Made by a program: the position numbers and the translations under genes
Notes under the pieces: generated by a model
What the model was told of the DNA's origin: nothing
Databases searched by the model: none
The model's input: only the letters and a program-made list of their open reading frames with translations
In this document: positions 15,644-26,400 of the stretch, in pieces
Layout: every line of letters begins with the position of its first letter
Numbering within the stretch: position 1 is the first letter of the stretch
Assembly: GCA_963752915.1 (NCBI GenBank)
Contig: CAVVZZ010000011.1
Location: 62,001 to 126,000, forward strand
Reading direction: 5' to 3'
Length of the DNA stretch: 64,000 bases
Source of the DNA: DATJPR01 sp963752915
Lineage (GTDB): Bacteria > Bacteroidota > Ignavibacteria > UBA10030 > UBA6906

Positions 15644-16770
15644 AATCAATAACCATGTGTGGAATGCCCAGGTCGATTACTACCCTCGCGTGCCTTGTGA
15701 CGCTGATCGGAGCCGGAGGCAGTGCACAGCAGATCACTTCCAGGACTTTTAATGCGGAGGAAGGCGGGACTGTCAGGATCATTCTCGGAGCAGGGAATAT
15801 CCAGATTTCGCCGTGGGATAAAAGCGCCGTGCAGGTGAACGCGGCCAGCGATGACGAAGATGTTTCGATATCACAGAACGGCAACACCGTAACGGTGCGC
15901 TCGTCGTCCGATGTTGATGTCCAGGTGTCGGTACCCATGCACATCAACCTGGATCTTCAGTGCGGAAGCGGAGATATCCGGATTGACGGCACGATGAACG
16001 GATCGCTGAGAGGGAGAACGAGCGGCGGCGAGATTGCCATCCGTGGTTTCGGCGGCAACGTCTCCATCAGTACCGGCGGCGGGGGGATCACCTGCGGCGA
16101 TATCAAAGGCAAAATTACCGCGGAATCGGCCGGGGGCGACCTGCAACTCGGAGATATCAGCGGCGACGCGGACCTGGAAACCGACGGGGGGGACGTGGAT
16201 GTGAAAGACGTCGAGAAGTCGATCATCGCGCGAACGTCGGGGGGAAACGTCTCGATCGGCCGAGTCGGCGGTGGAGCACGGTTGTCGACGTCGGGCGGCG
16301 ACGTTGAGGTCGGCCCCGTCTCCGGCGAATCCACACTTGAAAGCTCCGGCGGGAACATTCGCATGCACGGGAGCGGTGGGAGAGTTTCCGCCTCGACATC
16401 GGGGGGAGATCTGACGCTCGAGCATGTGGAAGGCCCGTTTTCTGGATCGACGTCCGCGGGGAACGTTACCGCGGCCGTCATCGCGAAAGGGAGCCGATGT
16501 GACGGCAGGCTCAGCAGCGGCGGGGGGAACATCCTCCTTGAGATTTCGCCTAGCGCGAATGCCACCATCGTCGCAACGATCCACAATTCGGACCGATGGT
16601 TTGACGACAACGAACAACCCAGCATAACTTCCGATTTTCCTTCAGCATCGTATCACAAAAACGATCGCACAGGGGATATCGTCGCGACGTACCGTTTGAA
16701 CGACGGGTCCGGCACCATTACTCTCGATGCATCGATGGGGTGCATCACTATCCGCAAAGGAACCCACTAG
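15640..16770 (+). CDS. DUF4097-family exported beta-helix/adhesin-like protein
   Basis: A 376-residue protein with a signal peptide (hydrophobic stretch TLACLVTLIGAGGSAQ). Its body is a long run of short repeats rich in Gly, Asp and Ser (SGGDVEVGPVSGE, TSGGNVSIGRVGG), which predict stacked beta strands as in DUF4097 proteins. The function of DUF4097 is unknown; such proteins often sit with anti-sigma or PspC-type regulators of envelope state. Coupled by ATGA to the anti-sigma gene and followed at once by the DUF5916 gene, so it is probably a target and perhaps a signal partner of the sigma factor. Confidence 0.83.
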   Translation: MKSITMCGMPRSITTLACLVTLIGAGGSAQQITSRTFNAEEGGTVRIILGAGNIQISPWDKSAVQVNAASDDEDVSISQNGNTVTVRSSSDVDVQVSVPMHINLDLQCGSGDIRIDGTMNGSLRGRTSGGEIAIRGFGGNVSISTGGGGITCGDIKGKITAESAGGDLQLGDISGDADLETDGGDVDVKDVEKSIIARTSGGNVSIGRVGGGARLSTSGGDVEVGPVSGESTLESSGGNIRMHGSGGRVSASTSGGDLTLEHVEGPFSGSTSAGNVTAAVIAKGSRCDGRLSSGGGNILLEISPSANATIVATIHNSDRWFDDNEQPSITSDFPSASYHKNDRTGDIVATYRLNDGSGTITLDASMGCITIRKGTH

Positions 16771-16771
16771 C

Positions 16772-19393
16772 ATGCTTGCCGCAGCAATTCTGATGTGCGC
16801 ACTTGCCGGTGACTCGGCGACCCAGGCCGCTCCTCGTATCGAGGCCGCCCGGCTTACCGAACCCATTGTGATCGATGGGGCGCTGAACGACCCCGCCTGG
16901 GCGTCGGTCCCCGTATTCTCCGGATTCATCCAACGAGACCCTATCGAGAATGCCGCGACGTCGATGAGAACGGAGGTGCGCATCGCCTTCGACGACGGCG
17001 CAATCTATGTCGCGGCGCGTATGTTCGATACGTCTCCGGATTCCATGACGGTGCGCCTGGGCAGGAGGGACGTCCAGCAAAACGCGGACCTCTTTCAAAT
17101 CTACTTTGATACGTACCACGACAAACGATCGGGGTATTATTTCGGCGTGGATGCCGCGGGAACGATGTATGATGGGATTCTGTATAACGATGACTGGAGC
17201 GACGATTCCTGGGACGGTGTCTGGGAGGCAAAAGTCCGACGGGATTCCCGGGGGTGGAGTGCCGAAATGCGGATCCCGTTTTCTCAGCTTCGATTTCAGG
17301 ACCAGGACGTCTATCTCTGGGGCATCGACCTGCGGCGCGATATCGCCCGGCGAAACGAGACGGATTGGGCGGTCTTCACTCCGAAGAATGGCAGCGGGTT
17401 CGTTTCACGATTCATCAATCTCACGGGGATCCAGGATATCAGTTCGCCTCAGCGCATCGAGGTCCTCCCCTATGTCACAACCCGCGCCGAATATCTTCAA
17501 CATCCTTCGGGTGATCCTTTCAACACCGGTTCGCGCTATACCCCGCATCTTGGTGCCGACCTTAAAGTCGGGATCGGCTCGAACATGACGCTCGACGGCA
17601 CCGTCTACCCCGACTTCGGACAGGTGGAAGTCGATCCTGCTGTCGTCAACCTGAGCGATGTGGAGACCTATTTCAATGAGAAGCGGCCGTTCTTCATTGA
17701 AGGGTCCTCGATTTTTAACTTCGGCCGGGGTGGCGCAGTGAATTATTGGGGCTTCAACTGGTCTGATCCCCAGATCTTCTACAGCCGGCGCATCGGGCGC
17801 GCCCCGCAAGGTTCGCTCCCGAGCGCAGACTTTGTCGATGAGCCATCCGGGACAACGATCCTGGGTGCCGCCAAGTTCACCGGGAAGCCGGGTGAGGGAT
17901 GGAACATCGGAGCGATAGAGGCGGTAACCAGGAGAGAGCATGCCGATCTCCAAATGTCCGGCGTTCGCTCCAGCGCCGAAGTCGAGCCGCTGACGTCGTA
18001 TACGATTGGTAGGGCGCAGAAGGAGTTTGATGGAGGGCGCGAAGGCCTTGGCGTGATGGGGACGATGACGTCACGGTACTTCGATGACGCGAGTCTTCCA
18101 CAGCAGCTGAACTCCAGCTCCGACATCCTCGGGGTTGATGGATGGTCGTTTCTTGATAGCAGCAGGACCTGGGTACTGACAGGGTGGGGTGCCGGCTCCC
18201 TCGCACGGGGGACGCCGGAGAGGATGATCGCGCTTCAGACCAGTTCGCAACATTACCGTCAGCGCCCGGATGCGACGATCGACCGCATCGACAGCAACGC
18301 AACGTCGCTTGCAGGTTATGCCGGGAGGCTGATGCTGGTAAAACAAAAGGGGGACTTCTTCCTCAATTCGGCGTTCGGGATCATTAACCCACGGTTCGAC
18401 AATAGCGATCTGGGATTCCTGTGGCGTGCCGACGTGATCAACACGCATTTCGGGGCAGGGTATCAGTGGACGAATCCGACGGATTGGTATCGCAGCATGT
18501 CAACGATGGGAGCGATCTTCCGGTCGTTCAATTTTGACGGAGTCACCACGTGGGAGGGAGTCTATGCCAGCCTGAACTATCAGTTGCTCAATTATTACAC
18601 GTTGTATGTCGACTGGGCCTACAACCCGTGGACCACGAATGACCGCAGAACGCGCGGCGGGCCTCTTACGCTGAACCCCAAAGGTTATCAAATCGACTTC
18701 CAGGCGCAATCGGACGGGAGAAAAGACGTCGTCGGGAACATCTCACTCTTCTACTACCGTGACAGGGAGGCAAGCTGGTCCCTGGTCGCCTCGCTGGATA
18801 TGCACCCGCTGCCGAATCTGGAAATCAGCATCGGCCCGGAAATGGACAAGAATAGTGACTATGCACAGTGGGTAGGCGCATTTGCCGACCCATCGGCAGG
18901 CCCGACGTTTGGGAACCGGTATATTTTCGCCCTTCTTGATCAGACGACGCTTTCTGCAAACATCAGAGTGAATTGGACTTTTACCCCACAACTAAGTTTC
19001 CAGCTGTATCTTCAACCCCTGGTCTCCTCCGCCTCGTACAGGGATTTCCGTTCCCTCAATCGTCCAGGATCGTATGACTTCCTGACCTACGGGACAAATG
19101 GATCAACGATCGCCAACAACAACGGAGAGATCACTGTGGACCAAGATGGGAATGGGCCATCGGCTCCCATCGGGTTTTCCGATCCCAGTTTCACATTCTG
19201 GTCTCTTCGGGGAAATGCCGTGTTGCGATGGGAATACACTCCCGGTTCAACTCTGTATTTTGTGTGGACACAGACTCGCTCGGAGTCTGATCAGTGGGAG
19301 AATACCCCGTTTCGCACTTCCTTTCAAAGACTAGTGAGCATTCAACCTGACAACATTTTTATGATCAAAATGACATACTGGTGGAACAAGTGA
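16772..19393 (+). CDS. DUF5916 outer-membrane protein with CBM9-like N-terminal domain
   Basis: An 873-residue protein. After a signal peptide (MLAAAILMCALAGDSATQAAP) comes a CBM9-like fold: PIVIDGALNDPAWASVP, TEVRIAFDDGAIYVAAR, DSWDGVWEAKVRR and WSAEMRIPFSQLRF. Residues ~230-873 are rich in alternating aromatic strands, as in an outer-membrane beta-barrel, and end in MIKMTYWWNK. DUF5916 proteins are widespread in Bacteroidota and their function is not known to me. Start ATG 16772 has AAAGGA upstream and lies 1 base after the DUF4097 stop; the frame is open further upstream into the previous gene. Confidence 0.85.
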   Translation: MLAAAILMCALAGDSATQAAPRIEAARLTEPIVIDGALNDPAWASVPVFSGFIQRDPIENAATSMRTEVRIAFDDGAIYVAARMFDTSPDSMTVRLGRRDVQQNADLFQIYFDTYHDKRSGYYFGVDAAGTMYDGILYNDDWSDDSWDGVWEAKVRRDSRGWSAEMRIPFSQLRFQDQDVYLWGIDLRRDIARRNETDWAVFTPKNGSGFVSRFINLTGIQDISSPQRIEVLPYVTTRAEYLQHPSGDPFNTGSRYTPHLGADLKVGIGSNMTLDGTVYPDFGQVEVDPAVVNLSDVETYFNEKRPFFIEGSSIFNFGRGGAVNYWGFNWSDPQIFYSRRIGRAPQGSLPSADFVDEPSGTTILGAAKFTGKPGEGWNIGAIEAVTRREHADLQMSGVRSSAEVEPLTSYTIGRAQKEFDGGREGLGVMGTMTSRYFDDASLPQQLNSSSDILGVDGWSFLDSSRTWVLTGWGAGSLARGTPERMIALQTSSQHYRQRPDATIDRIDSNATSLAGYAGRLMLVKQKGDFFLNSAFGIINPRFDNSDLGFLWRADVINTHFGAGYQWTNPTDWYRSMSTMGAIFRSFNFDGVTTWEGVYASLNYQLLNYYTLYVDWAYNPWTTNDRRTRGGPLTLNPKGYQIDFQAQSDGRKDVVGNISLFYYRDREASWSLVASLDMHPLPNLEISIGPEMDKNSDYAQWVGAFADPSAGPTFGNRYIFALLDQTTLSANIRVNWTFTPQLSFQLYLQPLVSSASYRDFRSLNRPGSYDFLTYGTNGSTIANNNGEITVDQDGNGPSAPIGFSDPSFTFWSLRGNAVLRWEYTPGSTLYFVWTQTRSESDQWENTPFRTSFQRLVSIQPDNIFMIKMTYWWNK

Positions 19394-19736
19394 GTCACTT
19401 CACATCGCATAGTTTTTGCGGATTCGTGGTATAATGGGAACTCGTTAAAAAGCTCCCGCGTTGAGGAGATGGAGGCTTCATAGGACTATTGTCCTCCGTC
19501 GGTTCCTGATCCCCGTTTTTCCCCTCCCGGCTTGCTGGCGGCTGATAAAGAGGAGCCTGTCCGTGAGAAATCCGGGGGATTGTAATGAGCGTCTTGCTCC
19601 GTTCTGAATCCACGCCGTTCGGTTTATCGCTCTCCCCGACTACTCCCGCCCCACTTCCCGTCTTAAGATCGTCTCGATCCATAGTTGTCTTCAGTTCTGC
19701 GGTGGCGTTCATCAAAATATTCATGGGGGAGGAACA
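19394..19736. other. Intergenic region, 343 bp
   Basis: No convincing gene. A TATAAT near 19430 lacks a well-placed -35. A small stem (AGGAC-TATT-GTCCT) occurs near 19490. The ribosome site GGGGGAGGA just before 19737 belongs to the next gene. Confidence 0.5.
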
Positions 19737-21758
19737 ATGATGCGATTACGTTGGTATGGTATTCCCGTCCTGCTCTTATGTTTGGCGGGGACGTTCTCAA
19801 ATGCGCAGACGTTGCCGGCACCTTCCGGCTTGAGCGGATCCGTGCAATTCCACGACGGGGGGAGCCCCAGTGTCGTTTTGACCTGGCACGCGATGTCAAT
19901 GAGTGGAGACCCCGTCTTTGAGGTGTTTCGGTCGGAGGACGACACGAATCACTTCATGCTACAGGCGCAGGAAAACGGAACCTTCTACGCAGACCGCGAT
20001 GTCAGCCTGGGTCACGTCTATTTCTATTTCGTGGATGAAAGGACATCACATAATGGAGTGGACGCTTCCAGCGGTCCGAGCAATGTCGTAAGTGTTTCCG
20101 TCGCCGGTGATGGGATGACCACGCCGCACGGTTTCATCAGTGGAACAGTGACGGACAGTGTGACCGGGAATCCTCTGGCCGGGATTCACCTTGCTTTCTT
20201 CCGCGCTTCCTCGGATGAGGACTGGGGTAGTCAATCGTGGACGGATAGCGCCGGTCATTTCCGGGTCGTTCTCGACACCGGCTCGTACGTGATTCACGCG
20301 GAACAATTTCATATGGAGGAATCCGACCACTGGCCAATGATGGGAGCAAGGTATGCCCCCGAGTGGTTCGACGACTCTCCGGATGCCGAACACGCAGCGA
20401 GAGTGAGCGTGGCGGACAGTTCCGAGTTCACAGCAGATTTTGATCTTAAGCCCCTCGTCCTGCCGACGCTTGCTTCCGTCAGCGGCATCGTGACCGATAC
20501 GTCGGGTGCGGTATTGGAAGGCGCGACGGTGGTCTTCACGCGTTCAATCGGGGAAATGGAAGTCATCGGCGCCGCCGGCGGAGACAGCACGATGCTGCAT
20601 GGTGAGGACGCCGACATCGACGGATTCGGTCGCTGGCACGGCGCGATGTGGAAAGGGACAACTGATTCGCTCGGTCACTATACCGCACATGTCGCTGCGG
20701 GGAGAACCTACACTGCCTTCGCTTTCAAGGAGGGGTATCTCCCGCAATTCTCCAGGGATGAAACCGACCCGCGAAAGGCTGACCCGATTGTCGTCTCCGG
20801 CGATACATCCGGCGTAGACTTTTCTCTCACGCCGAAAACGGTGTTTCAAAACAGCATCACAGGGATGGTCCACGACTCTTCGGGAGCGGGAGTGGCCTCG
20901 CGCGTCCTTCTCGTGACGGCCAATCATGGATCGTCGAAGCACGCAGCAAGGTTTGTCTCAACGGATTCGGCAGGGGCGTTCAGTTTCACCAACATCGTCC
21001 CCGGAACCTACTTTGTGATGGTCATACCCTTCGATCACTTCGCCCCGGCGTTCTACAAGGCAAACGAATGCGGGATCATGCGGTGGCAGGATGCAGATTC
21101 TCTCGTTGTGTCCGGGAGCAGCAACATGACGGGGATTGATGTGTGCGTCGACGTGTTCGCCGGCGCCGGCATGGCGAGCGTTTCTGGAAAAGTCCTATCG
21201 TCGGGGAGCGCGCTCCCGGGTGCAAATGTATTTGCTCTCAACGCATCCGGTGCCGCAGTGGGATACGCGGTCTCGGACGCACAGGGGGCATATACCATCG
21301 CTGCAGTTCCTCCGGGACAACTGTCGATTCTTGCTGATCAGCCGGGGTATCAGGATTCTCGTTCGGGGGTTCTCGTTGCTGCTGGTCAGTCGAGCGTCGG
21401 CGGGATGAACCTTTCCCTCGCGTCGATTACGACAACAGTGGATCCCACCCCGGCAGTGCCGACTGTGTTCTCGCTCGGTCAGAATTACCCGAATCCGTTC
21501 AACCCGAGCACGCAAATACAATATGCGCTGCCAGATCCGAGCAATGTCCAGCTCATCGTCTACAATCTCCTCGGGCAGGAGATCAGACTTCTGTCCAGCG
21601 GATTCCAGGCCTCCGGTGGTCATACTGTCACCTGGGACGGAAAGGACAAAATTGGCCGTTCGGTGTCGAGCGGAATTTACCTCTACCGCCTGCACGCCGT
21701 AAGCATCGACGGTGCAAATACCTTCACGATGGTCCGGAAAATGGTCGTCATCAGATAG
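19737..21758 (+). CDS. T9SS-sorted secreted protein with carboxypeptidase-regulatory-like repeats
   Basis: A 673-residue protein. Signal peptide MMRLRWYGIPVLLLCLAGTFSNAQ; a fibronectin-III-like domain (~25-125, VLTWHAMSMSGDPVFEVFRS); then four beta-sandwich repeats opening ISGTVTDSVTGNPLAG, VSGIVTDTSGAVLEG, ITGMVHDSSGAG and VSGKVLSSGSALPG; finally a type A sorting domain (NYPNPFNPSTQIQYALPD to FTMVRKMVVIR). Unlike the other four sorting domains here, its inter-strand loop is short and lacks a repeat insertion. Probably a cell-surface structural or binding protein. ATG 19737 has GGGGGAGGA upstream; the downstream terminator at 21797-21837 closes a monocistronic unit. Confidence 0.87.
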   Translation: MMRLRWYGIPVLLLCLAGTFSNAQTLPAPSGLSGSVQFHDGGSPSVVLTWHAMSMSGDPVFEVFRSEDDTNHFMLQAQENGTFYADRDVSLGHVYFYFVDERTSHNGVDASSGPSNVVSVSVAGDGMTTPHGFISGTVTDSVTGNPLAGIHLAFFRASSDEDWGSQSWTDSAGHFRVVLDTGSYVIHAEQFHMEESDHWPMMGARYAPEWFDDSPDAEHAARVSVADSSEFTADFDLKPLVLPTLASVSGIVTDTSGAVLEGATVVFTRSIGEMEVIGAAGGDSTMLHGEDADIDGFGRWHGAMWKGTTDSLGHYTAHVAAGRTYTAFAFKEGYLPQFSRDETDPRKADPIVVSGDTSGVDFSLTPKTVFQNSITGMVHDSSGAGVASRVLLVTANHGSSKHAARFVSTDSAGAFSFTNIVPGTYFVMVIPFDHFAPAFYKANECGIMRWQDADSLVVSGSSNMTGIDVCVDVFAGAGMASVSGKVLSSGSALPGANVFALNASGAAVGYAVSDAQGAYTIAAVPPGQLSILADQPGYQDSRSGVLVAAGQSSVGGMNLSLASITTTVDPTPAVPTVFSLGQNYPNPFNPSTQIQYALPDPSNVQLIVYNLLGQEIRLLSSGFQASGGHTVTWDGKDKIGRSVSSGIYLYRLHAVSIDGANTFTMVRKMVVIR

Positions 21759-22065
21759 TTTGATCTGCCGGGTTTCCCGAGCGCCGCCTGCTCGCGAAAA
21801 GGGGAGAGGAACCTTCGGGATGCTCTTCCCTTTTTCTTGTCTCCCTGTATTGACTCCGACCGTCCCCCAGCCGATCGCGACCTTCGAAACTTGGGAAAAG
21901 AAGGGCTGGCTCATCACTTTTGTACTTGATACTCATCGTTTGGTTTAGTAATTTAGGCAAATGTCGCAGTTGTCCCTCACATTCCGTTGACCGGTTTCCT
22001 CACTTCACCGGCGAATCGCCCAGGAAGGCGCGCATTAACCCTCTCGCACACTTGAAGGCCGCCCC
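21759..22065. other. Intergenic region, 307 bp
   Basis: Holds the terminator at 21797-21837 and the AT-richer promoter region of the ammonium transporter (around 21920-21960). No other gene seen. Confidence 0.5.
21797..21837 (+). terminator. Rho-independent terminator after the T9SS gene
   Basis: AAAAGGGGAGAG pairs with CTCTTCCCTTTT across a ~14-base loop (one G-U pair), directly followed by a T-run. Confidence 0.65.
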
Positions 22066-23364
22066 ATGAATCGAGCCCTGTCTGTTGGTTGTTTGCTGAT
22101 TGGACTAGCCGGCACCGCTGTGGCGCAATCCGGAGCTTCGCGGATTGACACGGGCGATACGACCTGGATGCTCGTCGCCACCGCCTTCGTCATGCTGATG
22201 ACTCCCGGCCTTGCACTCTTCTACGCCGGCATGGTGCGGAAGAAGAACGTCCTCGGCACCTTCATGCAGAGTTTCATCGCACTCGGTGTGATCACACTCC
22301 TTTGGGTGCTCTACGGTTACAGCCTGGCGTTCGGCCCGTCCACGGGAGGATTCATCGGCAATTTCGATTGGATCGGGCTGCGCAATGTCGGGCTCGACCC
22401 GAATCCTGCCTACGCGCCGACGATTCCGCATCAGCTCTTCATGCTGTTTCAGATGATGTTCGCGGTCATCACCCCTGCGCTCATCACCGGCGCAATGGCA
22501 GAACGAATGAAATTCAGCGCGTATCTCCTGTTTCTCATCCTCTGGTCGACCTTCGTCTACATTCCTCTCGCACATTGGGTCTGGGGGGTGGGCGGATGGA
22601 TTCGCAATCTCGGAGCGCTCGATTTTGCCGGCGGACTCGTCGTTCATATCTCATCAGGAGTCGCTGCACTCGCGGCGGCGTTGGTTCTCGGGACAAGGAA
22701 AGGGTACCTGCGAGAATTGACTCCTCCCCACAATATGACAATGACGGTCCTGGGTGCCGCTCTTCTCTGGTTCGGGTGGTTTGGATTCAATGCCGGCAGT
22801 GCGGTTGCCTCAGGTGCGCTTGCGGTCTCGGCATTTGCCGCAACACATATTTCCTCTGCCGCGGCAACGGTTTCCTGGACACTGGTCGAATGGTGGCATA
22901 GGGGGAAACCGACAGTGCTCGGGGCGGTTTCGGGATCTGTTGCCGGACTTGTGGCAATAACGCCCGCCTGCGGGTTCGTCGGACCAATGCCGGCGCTGAT
23001 CATCGGACTGTTCGCCGGCGTGGTGTGCTACTTCGGGATCAGTCTGAAGGGGAAGTTCGGTTACGATGATTCACTCGATGCCGTGGGAGTCCATGGTGTC
23101 GGCGGCACGTTCGGAGCGCTTGCGACCGGGCTCTTTGCATCGAAAGCGATCAATGCCGCCGGCGCGGATGGTCTGTTCTTTGGGAATCCATCGCTCCTCC
23201 TCATCCAGGCGGGAAGTGTGGCTGCTGCGATCGTCTATTCGTTTGTCGTGAGCTGGCTTCTTCTCAAGGTAACGGACAAGGTTATCGGTCTCCGGGTTGA
23301 TATCCAGCATGAAGTCGAAGGTCTCGACCTCAGTCAACATGGAGAAACCGGGTATACGATGTAA
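22066..23364 (+). CDS. amt: Ammonium transporter
   Basis: A 432-residue Amt/MEP/Rh channel. A cleavable signal-like N-terminus (LIGLAGTAVAQ) is followed by 11 membrane helices. Family blocks: TPGLALFYAGMVRKKN, the Phe-gate and Trp region, the two pore histidines in GLVVHISSGVAAL and GVHGVGGTFGALATG, and DDSLDAVGVHG. It imports ammonium across the cytoplasmic membrane. No PII gene (glnB/glnK) is adjacent, unlike many bacterial amt loci. It stands alone between a terminator and a converging kinase gene. Confidence 0.96.
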   Translation: MNRALSVGCLLIGLAGTAVAQSGASRIDTGDTTWMLVATAFVMLMTPGLALFYAGMVRKKNVLGTFMQSFIALGVITLLWVLYGYSLAFGPSTGGFIGNFDWIGLRNVGLDPNPAYAPTIPHQLFMLFQMMFAVITPALITGAMAERMKFSAYLLFLILWSTFVYIPLAHWVWGVGGWIRNLGALDFAGGLVVHISSGVAALAAALVLGTRKGYLRELTPPHNMTMTVLGAALLWFGWFGFNAGSAVASGALAVSAFAATHISSAAATVSWTLVEWWHRGKPTVLGAVSGSVAGLVAITPACGFVGPMPALIIGLFAGVVCYFGISLKGKFGYDDSLDAVGVHGVGGTFGALATGLFASKAINAAGADGLFFGNPSLLLIQAGSVAAAIVYSFVVSWLLLKVTDKVIGLRVDIQHEVEGLDLSQHGETGYTM

Positions 23365-23497
23365 GAAGCAATCACGTGATGCCGGGCATCTGGACGGGCC
23401 AGGGACTCAGTGGAGGGACATGCGTGGCGATCACGATGACTGAGACGAGCCCGGTTCCTGGGAACATCGAGGCCGATCGCGTTGTCCGGTACTTGCC

Positions 23498-26400
23498 TCA
23501 GGAGATGACTGCGGGGAAGACGACCGTGAATTTTGTCCCTACGGTTGTTTCGATCCCGAGCGAACCGGAAATCTGTTCAACAAGATCAGAGACAAGTGCC
23601 ATCCCCAGCGTCCCGGTCTTCTTGAGATCGACAGTTTTCGGGAATCCGATACCGTTATCTTGCACGATCAACTCCGCCGATTTGCGGTCGCGTCGGCGAA
23701 GAATCACTGAGACTTCACCGTGACGATTGTCAGGGAACCCATGCTTGAAGGCATTGGAAACGAGCTCATTGACGATGAGGCCGCAAGGAATGGCTGCGTC
23801 CACGCTCAAGACGAGCCTTTCGGCATTCACGGTGCAGTTGACTTCTCTTCGACCGTACGAGTGTTGAAGTTCCGTCGTGACAGCCGACAGGTACTCGCCG
23901 AAGTCAATTGCTGCCATGTTCTGGGACCGATACAATTTGTCATGGACGAGGGCCATCGAACGAATCCTGTTCATGCTCGCCTTGAACATCTCTTTTGTTC
24001 GCGGGTCTTCAACATGTTCTGACTCGAGGCTCAGGAGGCTGGAGATCACCTGCATATTGTTCTTCACGCGGTGGTGGATTTCCTTCAGAAGAAGTTCTTT
24101 CTCCGCAAGGGACTGGCGGATTTGCTCAGCGCGGGCTTTCCTGCCAGTGATATCCTCCTTTACTGCCACGAAGTGTGAGATTACCCCGAGAGCGTCCCGG
24201 ATGGGGGAGATCGATGCCGCTTCCCAGAACAATTCCCCGTTCTTGCGACGATTGTGAAATTCGCCATGCCATTCCTGCCCCGCATTCAGCGCCTTCCACA
24301 TCAAGCGATAGCCTTCGGCGGGCGTTTCGCCTGATTTGAGAATGCGCGGATTGTGGCCGATCACCTCCGAGGAGGAATAGCCGGTGACTTCGGAAAATTT
24401 CGGGTTGACATAGACGATTGATCCCTTGGTATCGGTGACGATCACCGATACCGGACTCTGCTCGACGACGTGCGAGAGCCGCAGCAGATCATTGAGTGCC
24501 CGAATGCGGTCGGTAATATCCCGCGTCACAATTACTGCCTCTTTTGCTGTCCCGTCGGAAGCATGAATGAGCGCCGCATGGACTTCCGCCTGAAAATGAT
24601 TTCCCCCCGTCCTTCGCAATGTGTACTCTTCCTCCAGGAGCGTTCCCCGGGTCAGGATGGACTGAATATTCGTCACCGCCCGTTGCCGATCGGTTTCTGC
24701 AACCCACTCGAAGACGCTTCGCCCGATCACGTTCGTCCCTGCCGGGACATTGAACAATTCGAGCGTCTTCGGAGAAATGAACGTGATATTCCCAGCGAGA
24801 TCAGTGACGGTAACGGCGTCCGGCGATGCGTAAATCAGCGTTCGGTAGCGTTCTTCGCTGTCGCGCAAGGCGGCTTCCGCCTGTTCACGCTCGAGCTGCG
24901 AGTGAATGCGATCCAGAGAGACCGCCATGTGACTCGCCATGGAGGCCAGGAATTCCTTTTCCGTCTCCGATGGTACGCGGACGCCTTCGTCGCCGAACGT
25001 CCCGGTCCCGACGTGTCCGATGTGTCTGTCGAAGATCATGATCGGGACATGGACGATAGTATGCAGTGCATGGCGGCTTGTGATGTCCTGGTTCGATCGA
25101 TTGTCCAAAGCTGCTTCGGGAATCACCAGCACGTCTTTCGTGGCAATCGTCGCTTCAAGGACCTTGTCGCCCTTGATCTTCAGTTTCCGAACATCCGGCG
25201 CGAAAGCTCTTCCGCTGGAAACAAGGGCCTCCGCATACTCCATGTCTCGTGTGTACAGATAGACCCAGAGTAACTGATATCCCGTAATCGCCTTCAGTTC
25301 AACAAGCGCTGCATCCAGGATTTCGGTGTAGGTCGACGCGCGTTCAAGATTCTTTGAGAGCCGGAGCAAAGCCTGCGATATGCGATCACGTTCCTTGAGG
25401 GCCTCTTCTGCGCGGGCACGATCGGTTTCGTCGCTTGAGGCGACCAGAATTCCCTGGCCGCCGTCGGGGAGAGGGACAACCTTCTCCCTGAGAAGCATCT
25501 GCCGGGGAGTCCCATCGCGCGCCAGATTGATGACCTGATGTACAAGGACTTTTGCCGAAAGGACCTCCTCAATGTTTCGGTCAACACTGTCAAGCTGCGC
25601 GCGCGGAACCAGGATCCGAACATTTTTACCGATCAATTCTTCGCGCGTATACTGGAAAATACGACAGAGTGCGTCGTTCACCTCCAGAATGGTCCCCGAG
25701 AGATCCTGAAGGAGAATTGCCGAGGGCGAAAGCTCGAATAGTGTCTGGTACCGTCGTTCGCGTTCGGCGAGCGCATCCTGAACTTTTCTCGTTTCCGCCG
25801 CGACGTCGTCGCGTCCCCTCAACGTCCGCCGGGCAACTATTCCTGTGGCGAGATCCAGGGCCAATTGCTCAAGGAGGTGCATTTCCTCGGGCTCGAACGC
25901 GGTCTCGTCGGTGCAGGAAATATTCAGGATCCCCAGGACGTTCGTGGAATGGAGAAGCGGAAGACTGATGATATGGGAGGGTTGCTCCTTCCCCATCTTT
26001 GCGGGATCGGAAAACATGGCTGTGTCCGGGCCGTACCGGGCCACGGGTAGTACCGCGTCGTTCTGCCCACTGTCAATGAGTCCAACCCAGGCCGACTGGT
26101 AACCTCCGCTTTCCACGATCACCCTGCAGACATCCGAGAGCATCTCGGATTCGCGATTCGACTCAAGAATCAGATGGCCCGAGTTGGCGAGGGTGTGAAG
26201 CGCCCTATTGACCTTTCGCAATTCTTCCTGCGCCTTTCTCCGGTCGGAAGCGTCGTCGGATGAAAAGAGAACGTATTTCACGTCACCCGCCGCATCACTG
26301 ATCGGGTGGAGCGTCCAGTCCCAATAGGTGGTTCCACGTTCGGGCTGAGCCGGGAAGGTGACTGACCGTGCTTCGAGTTGAACCGGTTCCTTTGTCCGCA

